DNA from: Ulva prolifera
Taxonomy: Eukaryota; Chlorophyta; Ulvophyceae; Ulvales; Ulvaceae
NCBI GenBank assembly: GCA_023078555.1
Contig: CM041196.1
Span: forward strand, 8,815,985-8,879,984
DNA: 64,000 nt
Direction: 5' to 3'
Shown here: one piece after another, positions 11,240 to 21,375 of the stretch
Position numbering within the stretch: the stretch's first letter is position 1
Layout of the letters: the number at the start of each line of letters is the position of its first letter
Notes under the pieces: model-generated
The model's input: the letters and a program-made list of their open reading frames with translations, nothing else
Database searches by the model: none
What the model was told of the DNA's origin: nothing
Translations under genes and position numbers: made by a program

Positions 11240-11836
11240 CCAAGGAAGAATGGGGGAGCTATTGTCCCACACGATGCTTACCTGCTGGAACCTGCTTTCT
11301 TAGCGTATCTGTCTTTTCATCAGTCTACGTGGGTTCTGAAGCGTATGCAGGCAAATGCTGATTTTTATGGTGATTTGCGTCGCAAAGTTGATCCCCAGCC
11401 AATGGGAAATCGTTTTCATGGGTGCATAATTGGCAAAGTGCCTGCGGGAAAATAGTCTGCCAATGATCGTGAGCTCATAGGCCGGGCGAAGTACCCTGGT
11501 GAGCAACTGCATGCAGATTTAGCTGGTCCCATCACCCTAGTAGGAATTGGTGGTGTGAAGTATGTTTTGTTTGTGATGTGCGCCTTTACCCGTTGCACTT
11601 TCGTGGTCGGTCTGTGCAAAAGGAGTGAGGCTACGGCCATGACCTCTTTCATCATTGAGCGCATTCGGGTAAATGTGGTGAAGCCAGGTGATCCGGGTGT
11701 GCGCATCCACACCGATAAAGGAGGCGAGATCATGGTCGAGGCCTTGTTGCCCTACCTCCAGCGTCGTGGCATCACTCACCGCAGCACCCCCACAGCTGAT
11801 CACCGCTGTAACACTACAAGGATGGTAGGCATGTGA
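11240..11836 (+). mobile_element. Ty1/copia fragment: GAG-pre-integrase and integrase core (copy 1)
   Basis: A single frame carries HGCIIGKV (GAG-pre-integrase zinc-motif region), one in-frame TAG at 11453-11455, then GEQLHADLAGPI (first catalytic Asp), a conserved beta-strand stretch, HTDKGGE (second Asp) and GITHRSTP. The last catalytic Glu is missing because the homology fails at HRCNTTRMVG. No gag, RT, RNase H or LTR is adjacent. It is a degraded internal fragment of a Pseudoviridae-like retrotransposon. The TAG could be decay or a pause codon; the truncated core favours decay. Confidence 0.8.
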
Positions 11837-11839
11837 TGC

Positions 11840-12665
11840 TGTACATTATCAGTGACCCATTGCCGGCTGAACAGTAGGCAAACAGTGTCCAGATGTGTAT
11901 GAACTGTATGGCGATCGACGCAGGAGTGGCTGAGTGCTGTACAGCTAACGTGATGTTTGACAGGGATGTGAACGGTGTTGTTGCACGGTCGACGCGCTGC
12001 GATTGTAGAGAATGTACACTTCTGTGCGACGAGTTCGCAAGCTGTCCATTCAATCCTGTGAAATGTTCACGAGTACCTGGGTGATGTGCACTTCGGCCTG
12101 CATCATGCAGTGCACGTGGACCGGCAAGATGCGCTCGTCGTGTACATTCCTTGCGTGGCGTGTTCAAGTCCTTAAAAATCGGCACATTACTGACACTCTT
12201 TCACCAATGATGTACTCGTCAGGCGTAAGCTACGAGTGCTGTTATACCACGATGATGTACAGTTGGTGCACACGACATGCGATAGCGGATACCCGGTCAT
12301 GCAGTCCATATATAGGCTGCAGCTGCTTTACATCATCTCCTATTGTCCGGAAAATAGTTATTGTCGATACTATCATGCCACTCTGGCCCTCGTGTCCGTG
12401 CCGTCGCACTGGAAATCGCTGAGGTACCGAAGCAGCCATCACATGTATGCTGTAGCAGCTGGCTAGCGCCAGCTGAGCCATGGCTCAGGCAGTGCAGTTG
12501 GTGTCAAAAAAAAATATTAAGAAAATAGCCGCCATCCGTGCAACATCATCCTCTGCCTCATGATCCCAGCAACCTGTGCTGGAGTGTACCTTCCCCTTTG
12601 CAGTATCTCTCGGAAACAGGTAAAGGCCCCGCCAGCTCGGCAGCACACTTCAATTATCCCATTGA
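11840..12665. other. No gene recognised (copy 1)
   Basis: Two or three short ORFs rich in Cys, Met and Tyr are open but match nothing and overlap one another. An A/T-rich stretch with nine A (near 12507) lies close to the 3-prime end of the neighbouring minus-strand gene. The stretch may be further decayed retroelement DNA. Confidence 0.4.
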
Positions 12666-12669
12666 GTCA

Positions 12670-13385
12670 CTAGATGTTCTGCAGCTCCTCAAAGTAGGCT
12701 ATCTTTTGCCCATTGTTCCATCTTGGTTTTCCTGCAGCTCCGCCACACGGCTTATTATCCCCTATCTCATTTTGACCTGAAGTGCACATTGCAAGGTGTG
12801 GGCTGAGCCACACCTTCAGTTTACCGACTGTGCCTGTGCGGGCCGCATTTTGGGCTTGACATTGTTTGCCCTTGCCAGCACAGCCGTGCTTGCATTCTTC
12901 AATCACTGCTTTCTTGCTCTTCGATCTTACTCTGATTTTTGGTTTCAGTTCTTTGGCCAGGAGAGCCCGTTCACTCTTCAGGTATTCCTTACGGTCAACG
13001 GCGGGGTGGCTGTGGAGCTGTGTGCAGCTGTGCAGGTTGTGTGGCGTGCAGATCACTGAGCATGGGGCAATGCTGAGTTGGTGCATACATGCACATAGCA
13101 ATCTAGTGGATATCGGACCGCACTGGGACATCAGGAAGGAAGTATCCCATCTCCTTTGCCTCCTTGTCGCTCAAAGGGTAGGCCCATCAGGTCTACATTA
13201 TCGATGCCGATCATTGCCATCATATCATCCACACTTGGCTGTCAGTGGCCACGGATGGCACCACTATGGCGGTGTTTCTGGTCTGCCTCCGCTGCCTGGG
13301 TCGGCAATTGTGCACAAACAGTGCATGGGGAACATAAGGGGTCTTATGTCCATGACCATTGCTTGCATGATCTGCTATTAGCAAA
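12670..13385 (-). CDS. Coiled-coil protein gene, indel-damaged (copy 1)
   Basis: Same gene as 40275-40985. The carboxy-terminal exon (GQKIAYFEELQNI, stop at 12670-12672) and the Lys/Glu-rich exon are present, but several one-base differences shift the frame compared with copy 2 (the sequence reads KPKIRVRSKSKKAVIEEC where copy 2 reads KPNQSKIEEQEAVIEEC). Conversely, the upstream exon reads KEAKEMGYFLPDV only here. The two copies together imply one intact frame. Confidence 0.45.
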
Positions 13386-14333
13386 CACAATCAGTTCTTG
13401 AATGGGGCAGGCAGCACAATCATACCGCCCATGACATGCTGCACCCCTGTTGAGGTCTCTGGTCGCCGGGCGGAACGGACCTACGGTGCTGCGCGAGGAC
13501 AGCTGAAAATGGGCTAAACGCCGCAGCACGAAGGCTGTACAGGCAGACAGAAATAGAACAGACAGATGCGAAAAGAGGCAAAATCGAGAGAAAGAATCAT
13601 ACAATGTGTTGCACGAATGGGTGGCGCCCCAACCAGATCAGGTAAAACGTGCCTGTCCCAGCAAGCGCTCGTATAAATACCGATGGTGTGTGCGCCCAGG
13701 TCGATCCCCCTGTTAGAGCTGGCCTCGCCGGATCGCGCAGAGCGCAGACCCCAGATCCCGAGTACTGCGGGAGAAGTAAGCATGTGGCCTTCGAGCCTGA
13801 AGGCTGATCGCACACTGATTTCGTGTTCGATGTGGGAGCCGTGCCTGCTAACCGGGCATGCATGCGAAGCCCCAAGGCTGCCGCGTAACATGCGTGAGTT
13901 CGCAATACACATGGGAGGTCCTGCATGCGATCCGGACTGTAAGATACCATCTAGCTTGGGTAGGACATGACCCTAATGCGCTGGTCCAGGTAATCCGATA
14001 TATACAGTGCCACTAAGCATGGCTGCGTAAGCTGGCCGAGTTGGTGCACTCGTAGCCACGTCCGTAAGGTGTCTGGCATACACGTATCATTGTATTCGAG
14101 TGTACAGGACGCCGTACATAAATTGCGTTGCACATATGTGCATAATAATAATTAACGTGGTATATAATGTATAAGTGGCGTTGTACAGACGCCAGTCCAA
14201 GTTACGAGGACACATGTTGTGGTCTGCGCTGCAGCTTAGTGTCTATAGGTGTGCCGCGCCAGCATGCGCCTATGAGATGTATCTCACAACACCCCTTGCC
14301 TGTGCAGATATTAGAAGTCGAGAGGATGTTTAC
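13386..14333. other. No gene recognised (copy 1)
   Basis: Open frames on the minus strand are unsupported because the two copies disagree at many single bases here and the ORFs differ between them. It may hold 3-prime exons linking the MANV gene to the coiled-coil gene, which lie on the same strand, but I see no convincing exon. Confidence 0.35.
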
Positions 14334-16106
14334 CTCTGAAACGGCTCTGGCCGCTGTGACCCCCCTCACAGTGAGTGCCCACATTCCACTCGGGAGCCAA
14401 CGCGCTAGGAGGGCGCCATTCCGTAGATGCACCGATGCCAACAAGCGTGTCGGGTTCTGGTCTCTTCGTGCCGACCTCAGGAGGGGGTATGTACCTCAGG
14501 TTGGCCGTCTCTGGGGTCAATCCCATGTATCTCAGCCTCTCTGGTATGTTCCTCTCGGTGGCGATAGATCTCATGTTGCCGTGCATGACCTGAACATGTA
14601 CTTTAGCTATCAGATATTGTGCTGCCAACAGCTGCGAGCAGCATCTCATAGTCTCAAATTGGCTGCTAGTACACGGACTTCGATGATGCCATTTGCATAA
14701 GCGATTGCCTGCACTTGACACCAGCGTACCTGCTTCGGGTTGCCAGCTACACCCGGGGGAAGCTGCAGGGGGATGGCTCGTCCGATGGGGTCAGGTTCAA
14801 GATGTTCTTTCTCTGGTGTCTGACCTGTTCTCTCGATGTTGCACACATTGGCATCCTTAGGAGTGATCTCCCATTTGGGCTCGAACTTGTACTTAGGTTC
14901 CTTAGGCTGCCACGGAGGATAGTGGCCGTCATCAAAGGCCCACTCTAACCTTGTCTTCTGTACATGGCCAGCCACTGCGGCTGTACCACCATCGTGCCTG
15001 ACCAGTAACGCACGCATCCCATCATTGTCAGCACACGACCCATATGCACAATCCAATTGAACAGGATCTAGAGCACGTGCCAGCTTCCTGTCAAACTGCA
15101 TGGAAATTTCCATCAAGGCTTTCCCTGGTCCTTTCGCCTCGTGTGTTGCCGCGGGACTAGCTCGCAGTGCTGCTGTGAATTTGCGGATGTTCACATTGTT
15201 ATTGCCCATGCGTCCGTTGACCGCAGTCCTGCATAGTGCATTGTGTTGAACCATATTGAACCAAGCAGGCTCCGGTTACAGTGAGAGCAAGAGTACCTGC
15301 TACCAACAAGCGTTGTATACCCCGTCATAATCTGTTCCCATGCCTGGGTCAGGTTATAAATTTTGCGTCCGGCCTCCTTCTCTTTGTCTGTCTCGCCATT
15401 CCCCATTGCCTATGTCAGGATAGCAGACAGCTTAGCACATGCACTTGAGATCGACCACATGCACTTGCAAACGGGGTTGGTGTGGGCGCCTACGCACCTC
15501 TTTTGCAAACTCTACCATTCCTTCAACGGGCGTCACCTGAAGCCAACAGCCGTCTGGCGTAGTCGTGTCGTCTAGTACCTTTTTCACCTTGGCGCTTTTT
15601 TGGTACCCCTCGGGCAGTGGTTTCAATGTCTCTCGGATCTTCGCGCACACGAAGATACCGCCCTTCAGTTTAGCAACTTTGGAGTCCACGTTCCTTGCAG
15701 TCGTCCCGTCGCTGACGCATGACCGACTGCCGCCATGAGCGAACGTGCTTGTTGCAGCCGGAGTTGGCCCCGTCAAACTCGAAACCGCCCAGACCTTGCC
15801 AGGCAGCTCTGGCGTAACGGGAGCAGCTCCCTCGGGTAATGCTACAGTGTCACACAACAACTCCAGTAAATCAGCGCCTGTGTAAATGGCTCCGGTCGCA
15901 CCTGTAGACTTCGATCCCATGGGAGTCACTCTGAACTTGTGCCGCTTCCATTCGGACTCGTCGGTATCGTGGGATACATTGATGCCACAATTCCCTAGTA
16001 ACGTGATCATGAGCGAATTTTGATCGCGCGTTTCGGTATGACACTTGCTGAAAACCTGCTGCGATTTGCCGTCAACATTGTTGCATTTCAAAAGCACATT
16101 TGCCAT
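14334..16106 (-). CDS. MANV gene, unknown family, four exons (copy 1)
   Basis: Second copy of the gene at 41957-43728. Exons are 16106-15498, 15409-15297, 15228-14730 and about 14631-14334. The first three are identical in length to the other copy, and exon 4 is one base longer through an indel. See that entry for the description. Confidence 0.65.
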
Positions 16107-16234
16107 GATGCCTACGCCAATGAAAGGTTTTTTTGAACTGGGTTGTGGGACATTGAGCGGTGCCCGTCGATCGGTGGTAGTTTGTACATGCCGGATAGTT
16201 GGACGTTTCTGACGGTTTGAAAGCGGGACCGTGT

Positions 16235-16272
16235 TCGTGGCGACTAGAGGCTTAAGCCTCTAGTCGCCACGA
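16235..16272. promoter_or_regulatory. 38-bp perfect palindrome between divergent genes (copy 1)
   Basis: The half-site is TCGTGGCGACTAGAGGCTT, followed directly by its complement with no spacer. It lies 129 bp before the MANV start codon and 196 bp before the zinc-finger exon ATG at 16468. It could be a transposase or partner-protein binding site, a shared promoter element, or two terminal repeats fused head to head. Confidence 0.85.
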
Positions 16273-16467
16273 CCAGCTTTGATGAAGTAGCTGGATTGTG
16301 TGACAAAGATGCAAGGCGAGTACTCTGTCGTGTGCATCACGGATCGGGTGAGAGAGATTATATTATAATTAGACTCTTGGTGATTGGAAGCGTCTGATAC
16401 GGAGCACAGTACTAGTGGAGCCAGTACAATCGCCGCTCGCACCAGCTGCATCCGCAACCGTTCAAGT

Positions 16468-16974
16468 ATGCAGGCCGATCACGTAGCGACGGAGCCTATG
16501 GCTAAACGTGTTAGGAGGACAAAGGCTAACATGGAGTTCAGTCTTGCGCAGAAAGGTATTTACAGTGACCCCGACGCAAATGGTGCACAGAGGTACAGAT
16601 GCAAGCACTGTCACACTCCTTTCGCGCCCTCTAGCAGACCGCATGCAACGCGGCACGAGTGCCCCGCTGCCCTGGGTGTGGCCCAGCATACCGACACCGA
16701 TGTTGGCGGTCCATTTGCCGGCTGCGACACGAGTCTGCCCTTGGGGGCATCTCTGCAAGACGAGCCTGCTGCTGGCTCCGGCTCCCCAGATGCATACACG
16801 TACAGCATTCCAGAATGCACGGAAGATTGGGCGGTAGGCACTGAGGCAGATGCACCTGTGTATTACACAGCTGAAGAGGCCGATTTAATCGCTATGGCAA
16901 GAGCGACTGCCTTGGATGCTGCCTATGAGGTGTGCCACCCCGATCCCGCAGCTGAGTTGCACAAGACCATGTGA
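16468..16974 (+). CDS. Zinc-finger first exon of transposase B (copy 1, cut by the N)
   Basis: Copy of 44090-44596. It encodes an Arg/Lys-rich start (MAKRVRRTKANMEF) and a BED-like zinc module (RYRCKHCHTPF, then HATRHEC), the usual DNA-binding start of transposases. The exon is followed by an intron-like stretch ending TTGTTGCAG, and then the N. The rest of this gene is not present in copy 1. Confidence 0.5.
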   Translation: MQADHVATEPMAKRVRRTKANMEFSLAQKGIYSDPDANGAQRYRCKHCHTPFAPSSRPHATRHECPAALGVAQHTDTDVGGPFAGCDTSLPLGASLQDEPAAGSGSPDAYTYSIPECTEDWAVGTEADAPVYYTAEEADLIAMARATALDAAYEVCHPDPAAELHKTM

Positions 16975-17055
16975 GAGCAGCACATCAGAGAGGTGCAGGT
17001 GCATGACCGAGTGTGCATCGACGCATGTCGCTACATATGTGTTGTTGCAGGAGTT

Positions 17056-17056
17056 N
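17056..17056. other. Single ambiguous base (N) at the duplication edge
   Basis: This is the only N in the window. It falls exactly where copy 1 stops matching copy 2, just after an intron-like 3-prime splice site (TTGTTGCAG) of the element B gene. The sequence on its right is the tail of a different Tnp2-like gene. A one-base N placed at a homology break is typical of a scaffold join of unknown size. Confidence 0.9.
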
Positions 17057-17173
17057 TGACACCGGCTCACACAGGGGAAGACCATGATGAGGTGAAGTTC
17101 TGCATGTGCCGTTCATGGCTTGCATGTTTCAAATGCAGTTTCGATCTGGACTCGTATTGTCTCATATTTTGTA

Positions 17174-17888
17174 GATATTGGGTGGACTGCAGGTCACGCA
17201 ATTTGCGGAAGTTTTACATGGAATGGCGGCTAAGGTTGCAAGACAATCTCATTCAGTTCGTGGCCCTCTTGCCATAGCAGGTGTGTTGACTGAGAAGCAC
17301 GTCAAAGGGGAATACAACAGCATACTCGGCCGGAGGGAATGGCCACAGGATACACCCGCGGAGGTGATGTGTTCAGACACTGCCACAATCCAGTCTGGCG
17401 CATGGGTTGTGCGCACCTCTGCAGGCACGGAGTCGCATGGTAGGGAGAAGACAGATAACTTCGTGTACGTGCCTTACCGATCCGCTAGAAGCCTCAACCA
17501 CTGCATTCTCGAGATCAAGCAGATTCTGTTGGTGAGACGGAAGGGCATGGAGTGGCGTGGTGATGAGGCGAGGCTGGCTGTAGGGACATTGTGGGACCAC
17601 TTGGTTGTCAGGGATGGGGCTGGTCTAGAGACAGCCTACAATGACGATCCGGCATCTGGGGCATGTTCAGTACCCAGGGCTGTCTTCCTGTCTGAAAAGA
17701 GGAAGGCAATGGGGTATCCATATGCATTATTCTTGAGGCAGGTACATTGTCCGTGTGTCGTTGTCCCAGGCCCACCTGGCATGACTTTCATTACACTCAG
17801 CAAGATGGGGTACCCAGGTAGGAGAGACCTGCTACACAGTGGCACTGACGTTGCAGAGAGTGACAGTGACGATGAAGAATTCATTTGA
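17174..17888 (+). pseudogene. Last exon of a fourth Tnp2-like transposase (family D), truncated at its 5-prime side
   Basis: One open frame from a splice-acceptor-like TTTTGTAG to a TGA at 17886-17888, ending in an acidic tail (SDSDDEEFI). The order of motifs parallels the carboxy-terminal domain of transposase B: a beta-rich stretch (HCILEIKQILLVRR against MKVYVGQFLYFVR) and then LAVGTLWD against LGVANLYT. There is no nucleotide similarity to B, so it is a separate lineage. No catalytic Tnp2 core is nearby; it would lie beyond the N. Confidence 0.45.
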
Positions 17889-18670
17889 GCGGTATATATT
17901 TTGTGTCTGATTGGGACTTGTATCAATGTTGGGGATTGGGAGTTGCATATGATTTTATGTAATGTTGAGAATCCATCATATACCTATACATGTATGCATT
18001 GTTGTGCCTATGTTGAGTGGATTCAACATTCTGACCAGGAAATGGGTGCATGCTTATGAAAATGATGGTGTCTGCGAGACGCGAAAAGGTGGTCTGATAT
18101 CTGCGGGAGATATCCGCTGTTGTGAGATGTCTATTTTACCTCAGGCGCAGGCTGATAGATGCGCACATGCATGTTCTGACCCACAGGTGCTCTCAAGCAC
18201 GTACATGACCCAAAAAATGATAGCTGTCCGGATATCGCGTCATCAAATAGTTATCAGATAATAATCATTTGTCATTTCGCTTTGTCTAATACCCGGACAG
18301 TGATGTATTGTTTGGCCATTTCTCTCGACGACGCATGCTCAGTGTCCACGAGGTCACCATGGCGACTCATACGTCACACGTCCTGGCATGTTTGAAACGG
18401 AGACAACGGCAGAGATGATCATCGTCCTGAATAGCCATGTATTATGTCTATTGATCACACTGCAATCTACCTTGCTGCTGCACCGCGATTGCGTACGTAT
18501 ATCAACATGGCCGAGCGACAGGAGATAAAAGTCAGGGACTTGACTAGTCTGAGCATATTGATCGGCAACCAGACAATACGCATATCGCTAGCAAGCTTAG
18601 TACAGTCACCAATGCACAGCATAACCACAATATAGCATCAGTACATTAAACCGATGAATCAAATATCGCA
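17889..18670. other. No gene recognised; contains a small inverted-repeat element
   Basis: A/T-richer spacer between the family D exon and the next plus-strand gene. Short ORFs have no support. It contains the candidate miniature element at 18224-18300. Confidence 0.5.
18224..18300. repeat. 77-bp element with inverted ends, MITE-like
   Basis: Left end CTGTCCGGATAT; right end is the complement of CTGTCCGGGTATT, so 11 of 12 positions pair. The interior is A/T-rich. No clear target duplication flanks it (ATAG on the left, TGAT on the right). A related GTCCG...CGGAC pair occurs near 21691-21735. Confidence 0.35.
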
Positions 18671-21375
18671 ATGTTTTACGGAACTAGAGAGGAAGTCAAT
18701 AAGGTAACAGGCAGGGCGTTCCATTCTGTGGCGGGCTACCCCGCTCTCGACGACGAAACATTGCTGGCAATTTTCGCAGCGTTGTATGGATCGCCATACG
18801 AATTGGATGGGATCTGGACGTGTCCTTGGGACGTGAAAACTGCGACCGGGGCGTTCGAGCTAATAGAACCAGGCAACAACGCCGCAGATCCGGCGACCAC
18901 GAAAGGCAGCAACACAGAAGGTAAGAAGAAGACTCGGAGCATTCCACAGGTACGACATCGCGTCGTGCATGTAGGCTACAATGAGCAACGGTCGTTGTTA
19001 CAGCTACGAATACCTGAAGGCCCGCAGCAATGATTGTAACTATCGCGGGGGACCACAGAGCAGTCAATGCAACTCGTGCGATTAGAGCAGATTCTGACGT
19101 CATATGTCTCTGACTTGTTGATATCAGCATGCAAACACTTGGATATGCAGGCAGAGATGGACTTGAAGGATGAGATGGCCTTGTTGATGCCTTATGTCAC
19201 AACCGATGCTTTCATTCACTTGCTTGAGCATGTATGCCTCACAGATATTTTCAGTGCGCCATCGCTCTTCCTTGGAGGAGTGCCTACTCAATACATAGAT
19301 GCTCCGCTAAAAACACAAGAAGCAGATGGATGGCGAGCAGATGACTCAGATGAAGTGCGTCCCTACCTGAAGATACCTGTGATGTAGCTAGTTGCAAGTC
19401 AATCTCAAATCTCGGGTCGTTAGCGATGCACTATGGTTATAATGTGCTATAGCTTGAGCTACACTATTTTTGTAGGAAAACATCGGGCGTGCTCAAATCC
19501 GAATCGCGCACCATATACATCAAATGAGGAACGAGGTGGTAAGGATTGCAATGGCATATGTGAAGGCCAGATGCAAGATGGATCACAAGCTGTCTGTTGC
19601 AGAAGACATCCGACTAGCTCTACGAGCAGCCACCAAGTCGATGGACTCTGATAATAATCGGAAGTTTCGCCCATCTGTTTATCTGTTTTTCTTGTCTTGG
19701 GCACAGGCTGCAGATGCCAATGGTACTTTAGAGACCAGACTTGCCCAGGAGCCCTGGTCTTTCAAGGCAGACATCATTAATCCGATTATGTCAAGCCTCC
19801 GAGCCCTGTTCACATTCTTCAAAAACCAGACCGTTGCCAAAACAGCCAAGCCTTTCCGCGAGCTCATGAAGAAAGAGATGGAGGAGTTGTGCGGCTCAGA
19901 TAAGAACCGCGTGGTACGATGACCCAAAAGCAGTGTATACGTAGCAGTGTATACGATTAGCAAAGGAATGTTTCGTGTTCCAAGTATACATCCAATGTAG
20001 TGATTGATCGAGTCACGAGGGCATACGACTTCAGGGACTCCGAGCACTGTTCATCGAGTGGACTTCTGAGATGAGGCAATGTACCTCCATACCCGCTCCA
20101 AGGCGATTTGATGTGACTATCGGGTGCGACCAAGCAGATGGGGCCGACAGAATGGCCGTTCCGGTGTGGAGGGACCAATGGGGAACAGCAGGCCGGCCAA
20201 CAGCAGAGGGTCCATATGGGGCTTTGTCTGAGCGGGCGTGTCGGCCAACCAGCAAGCCTACTGAGCAGAAGGACGTCCGGCTCCGCCAGCCTTCGGATGG
20301 CCTTACAATGGCTGCTCTGTTTGATCCTGCACGAAAAAATACTCTGGCAGGATTCCAGGTCTACAGAGAATCTTTTGAGTTCGCCGTGTGGGGGAGTTGC
20401 TCTACCTGACCAAGATTATGAACTGCCTCCCGACCAGCCACAGCGGATCCCGATCCAAGCGCCACGTGCTGGCCACCATACAGTTGTGTCTGTGTTGATG
20501 CTCGACTGCATCCGCCGCTTCGTGGTGCGACTACGCTCATGCAATCCAACTGCATGTGTCAACAGAGTACGTATTTGACAATGGCTGCAGGACCAGGGCT
20601 CTAAGCTGTAATGGAACGGCCTGTTCAGAAGCAGTGAGTGTATGCTCGATATTGCCCACTGCCATGAAGGATCGTGTTGACACAAGACATTGTGCAGGAA
20701 ACAATGTTTAGTGTTGCTGGACTCGATGCACCAACAGAGTTGATTGATTACTGCGAAGTGCTATGCAACACGGTACCGACACCGCCAGGCACCGATCCAG
20801 CATTTGACCTGGATCATTCCGAAGACGCTGCTGCAGCAGATGACGGAGACTGCCCGGACGATCAAGAAGAGGAAGAGCTGCAGCTGGCTGAGCCCAATAC
20901 GGTAGCTGGCCCAACGCGTCCTCAAAGACCAGGCAGGAGCAGTAGGGTGAGGACTCTTGATGACATATCGTCAGAAGAGGAGACAGACAATTCTGATGAT
21001 GATGATGATGATGATGATGAGGTTTTCAATGCAAGGACCAAACGCCCCGGGGCCAACAAGCACAGCGGAGTCACAACACAACGGCAAGTCAAACCCTTGG
21101 CGGACATGACAAACATGACGGTACTGCTTCGGTATACAGCGTAACATGTGCTTGCTGCTCTGTGTTTTGGCACATGGATCTAAGATCCAAGTGGTGTTCA
21201 GATTCATCAGTCTAGAAAAGCTCATCACCTGAGCGTGAATGCAGCCACAAAGAAACGTGGCAGGAAGAGTATGAATCAGAACACATCGAAAGGATGTGCA
21301 ACTAAGAAAGTGCAAGAGGAGAAAACAACAACAGAGAAGCGGACTCGCACATTGAAGCGTAAAGCAGCCAAATGA
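18671..21375 (+). CDS. Spliced gene of unknown family with acidic patch and basic tail
   Basis: I do not recognise this gene. The ATG is at 18671. Exon 1 (contains AFHSVAGYPALDDETLLAIF) ends at a GTAAGA donor at 18921 or a GTACGA donor at 18950. Exon 2 begins after ACCACAG at about 19059 and ends at a GTGCGT donor at 19355 (LDMQAEMDLKDEMALLMPYV). Exon 3 starts after TTTTTGTAG at 19476 and is strongly helical (IRIAHHIHQMRNEVVRIAMA). Later segments near 20080-20570 are open only in two frames. A 20701-21020 segment is very acidic, ending in a run of Asp. The last segment ends at TGA 21373-21375 with a basic, Thr-rich tail resembling a nuclear localisation signal. Acidic plus basic regions suggest a nuclear protein. 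Confidence 0.5.

Larger units (their letters stand above)
1..17055. repeat. Direct repeat, copy 1 (about 17 kb)
   Basis: The stretch matches 27621-44677 over its whole length. Every feature recurs at an offset of 27620 (left part), 27619 (after the C run), 27605 (middle) and 27622 (right part). Most blocks look base-identical, including 1-7116, 10.79-12.68 kb and 14.4-17.05 kb. Single-base insertions and deletions are crowded into about 8.55-10.79 kb and 12.68-14.37 kb. The left limit is the window edge, so the repeat may be longer. Its right limit is a lone N. A recent duplication would scatter differences evenly; this pattern fits a second, poorly polished assembly of the same locus. Confidence 0.95.

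Noticed and set aside
11881..12084. Cys-rich short ORF (CRECTLLCDEF region) as a zinc-finger gene
   Set aside because: Cys spacing does not fit a known finger, overlapping frames are equally open, and it lies just behind a decayed copia fragment.
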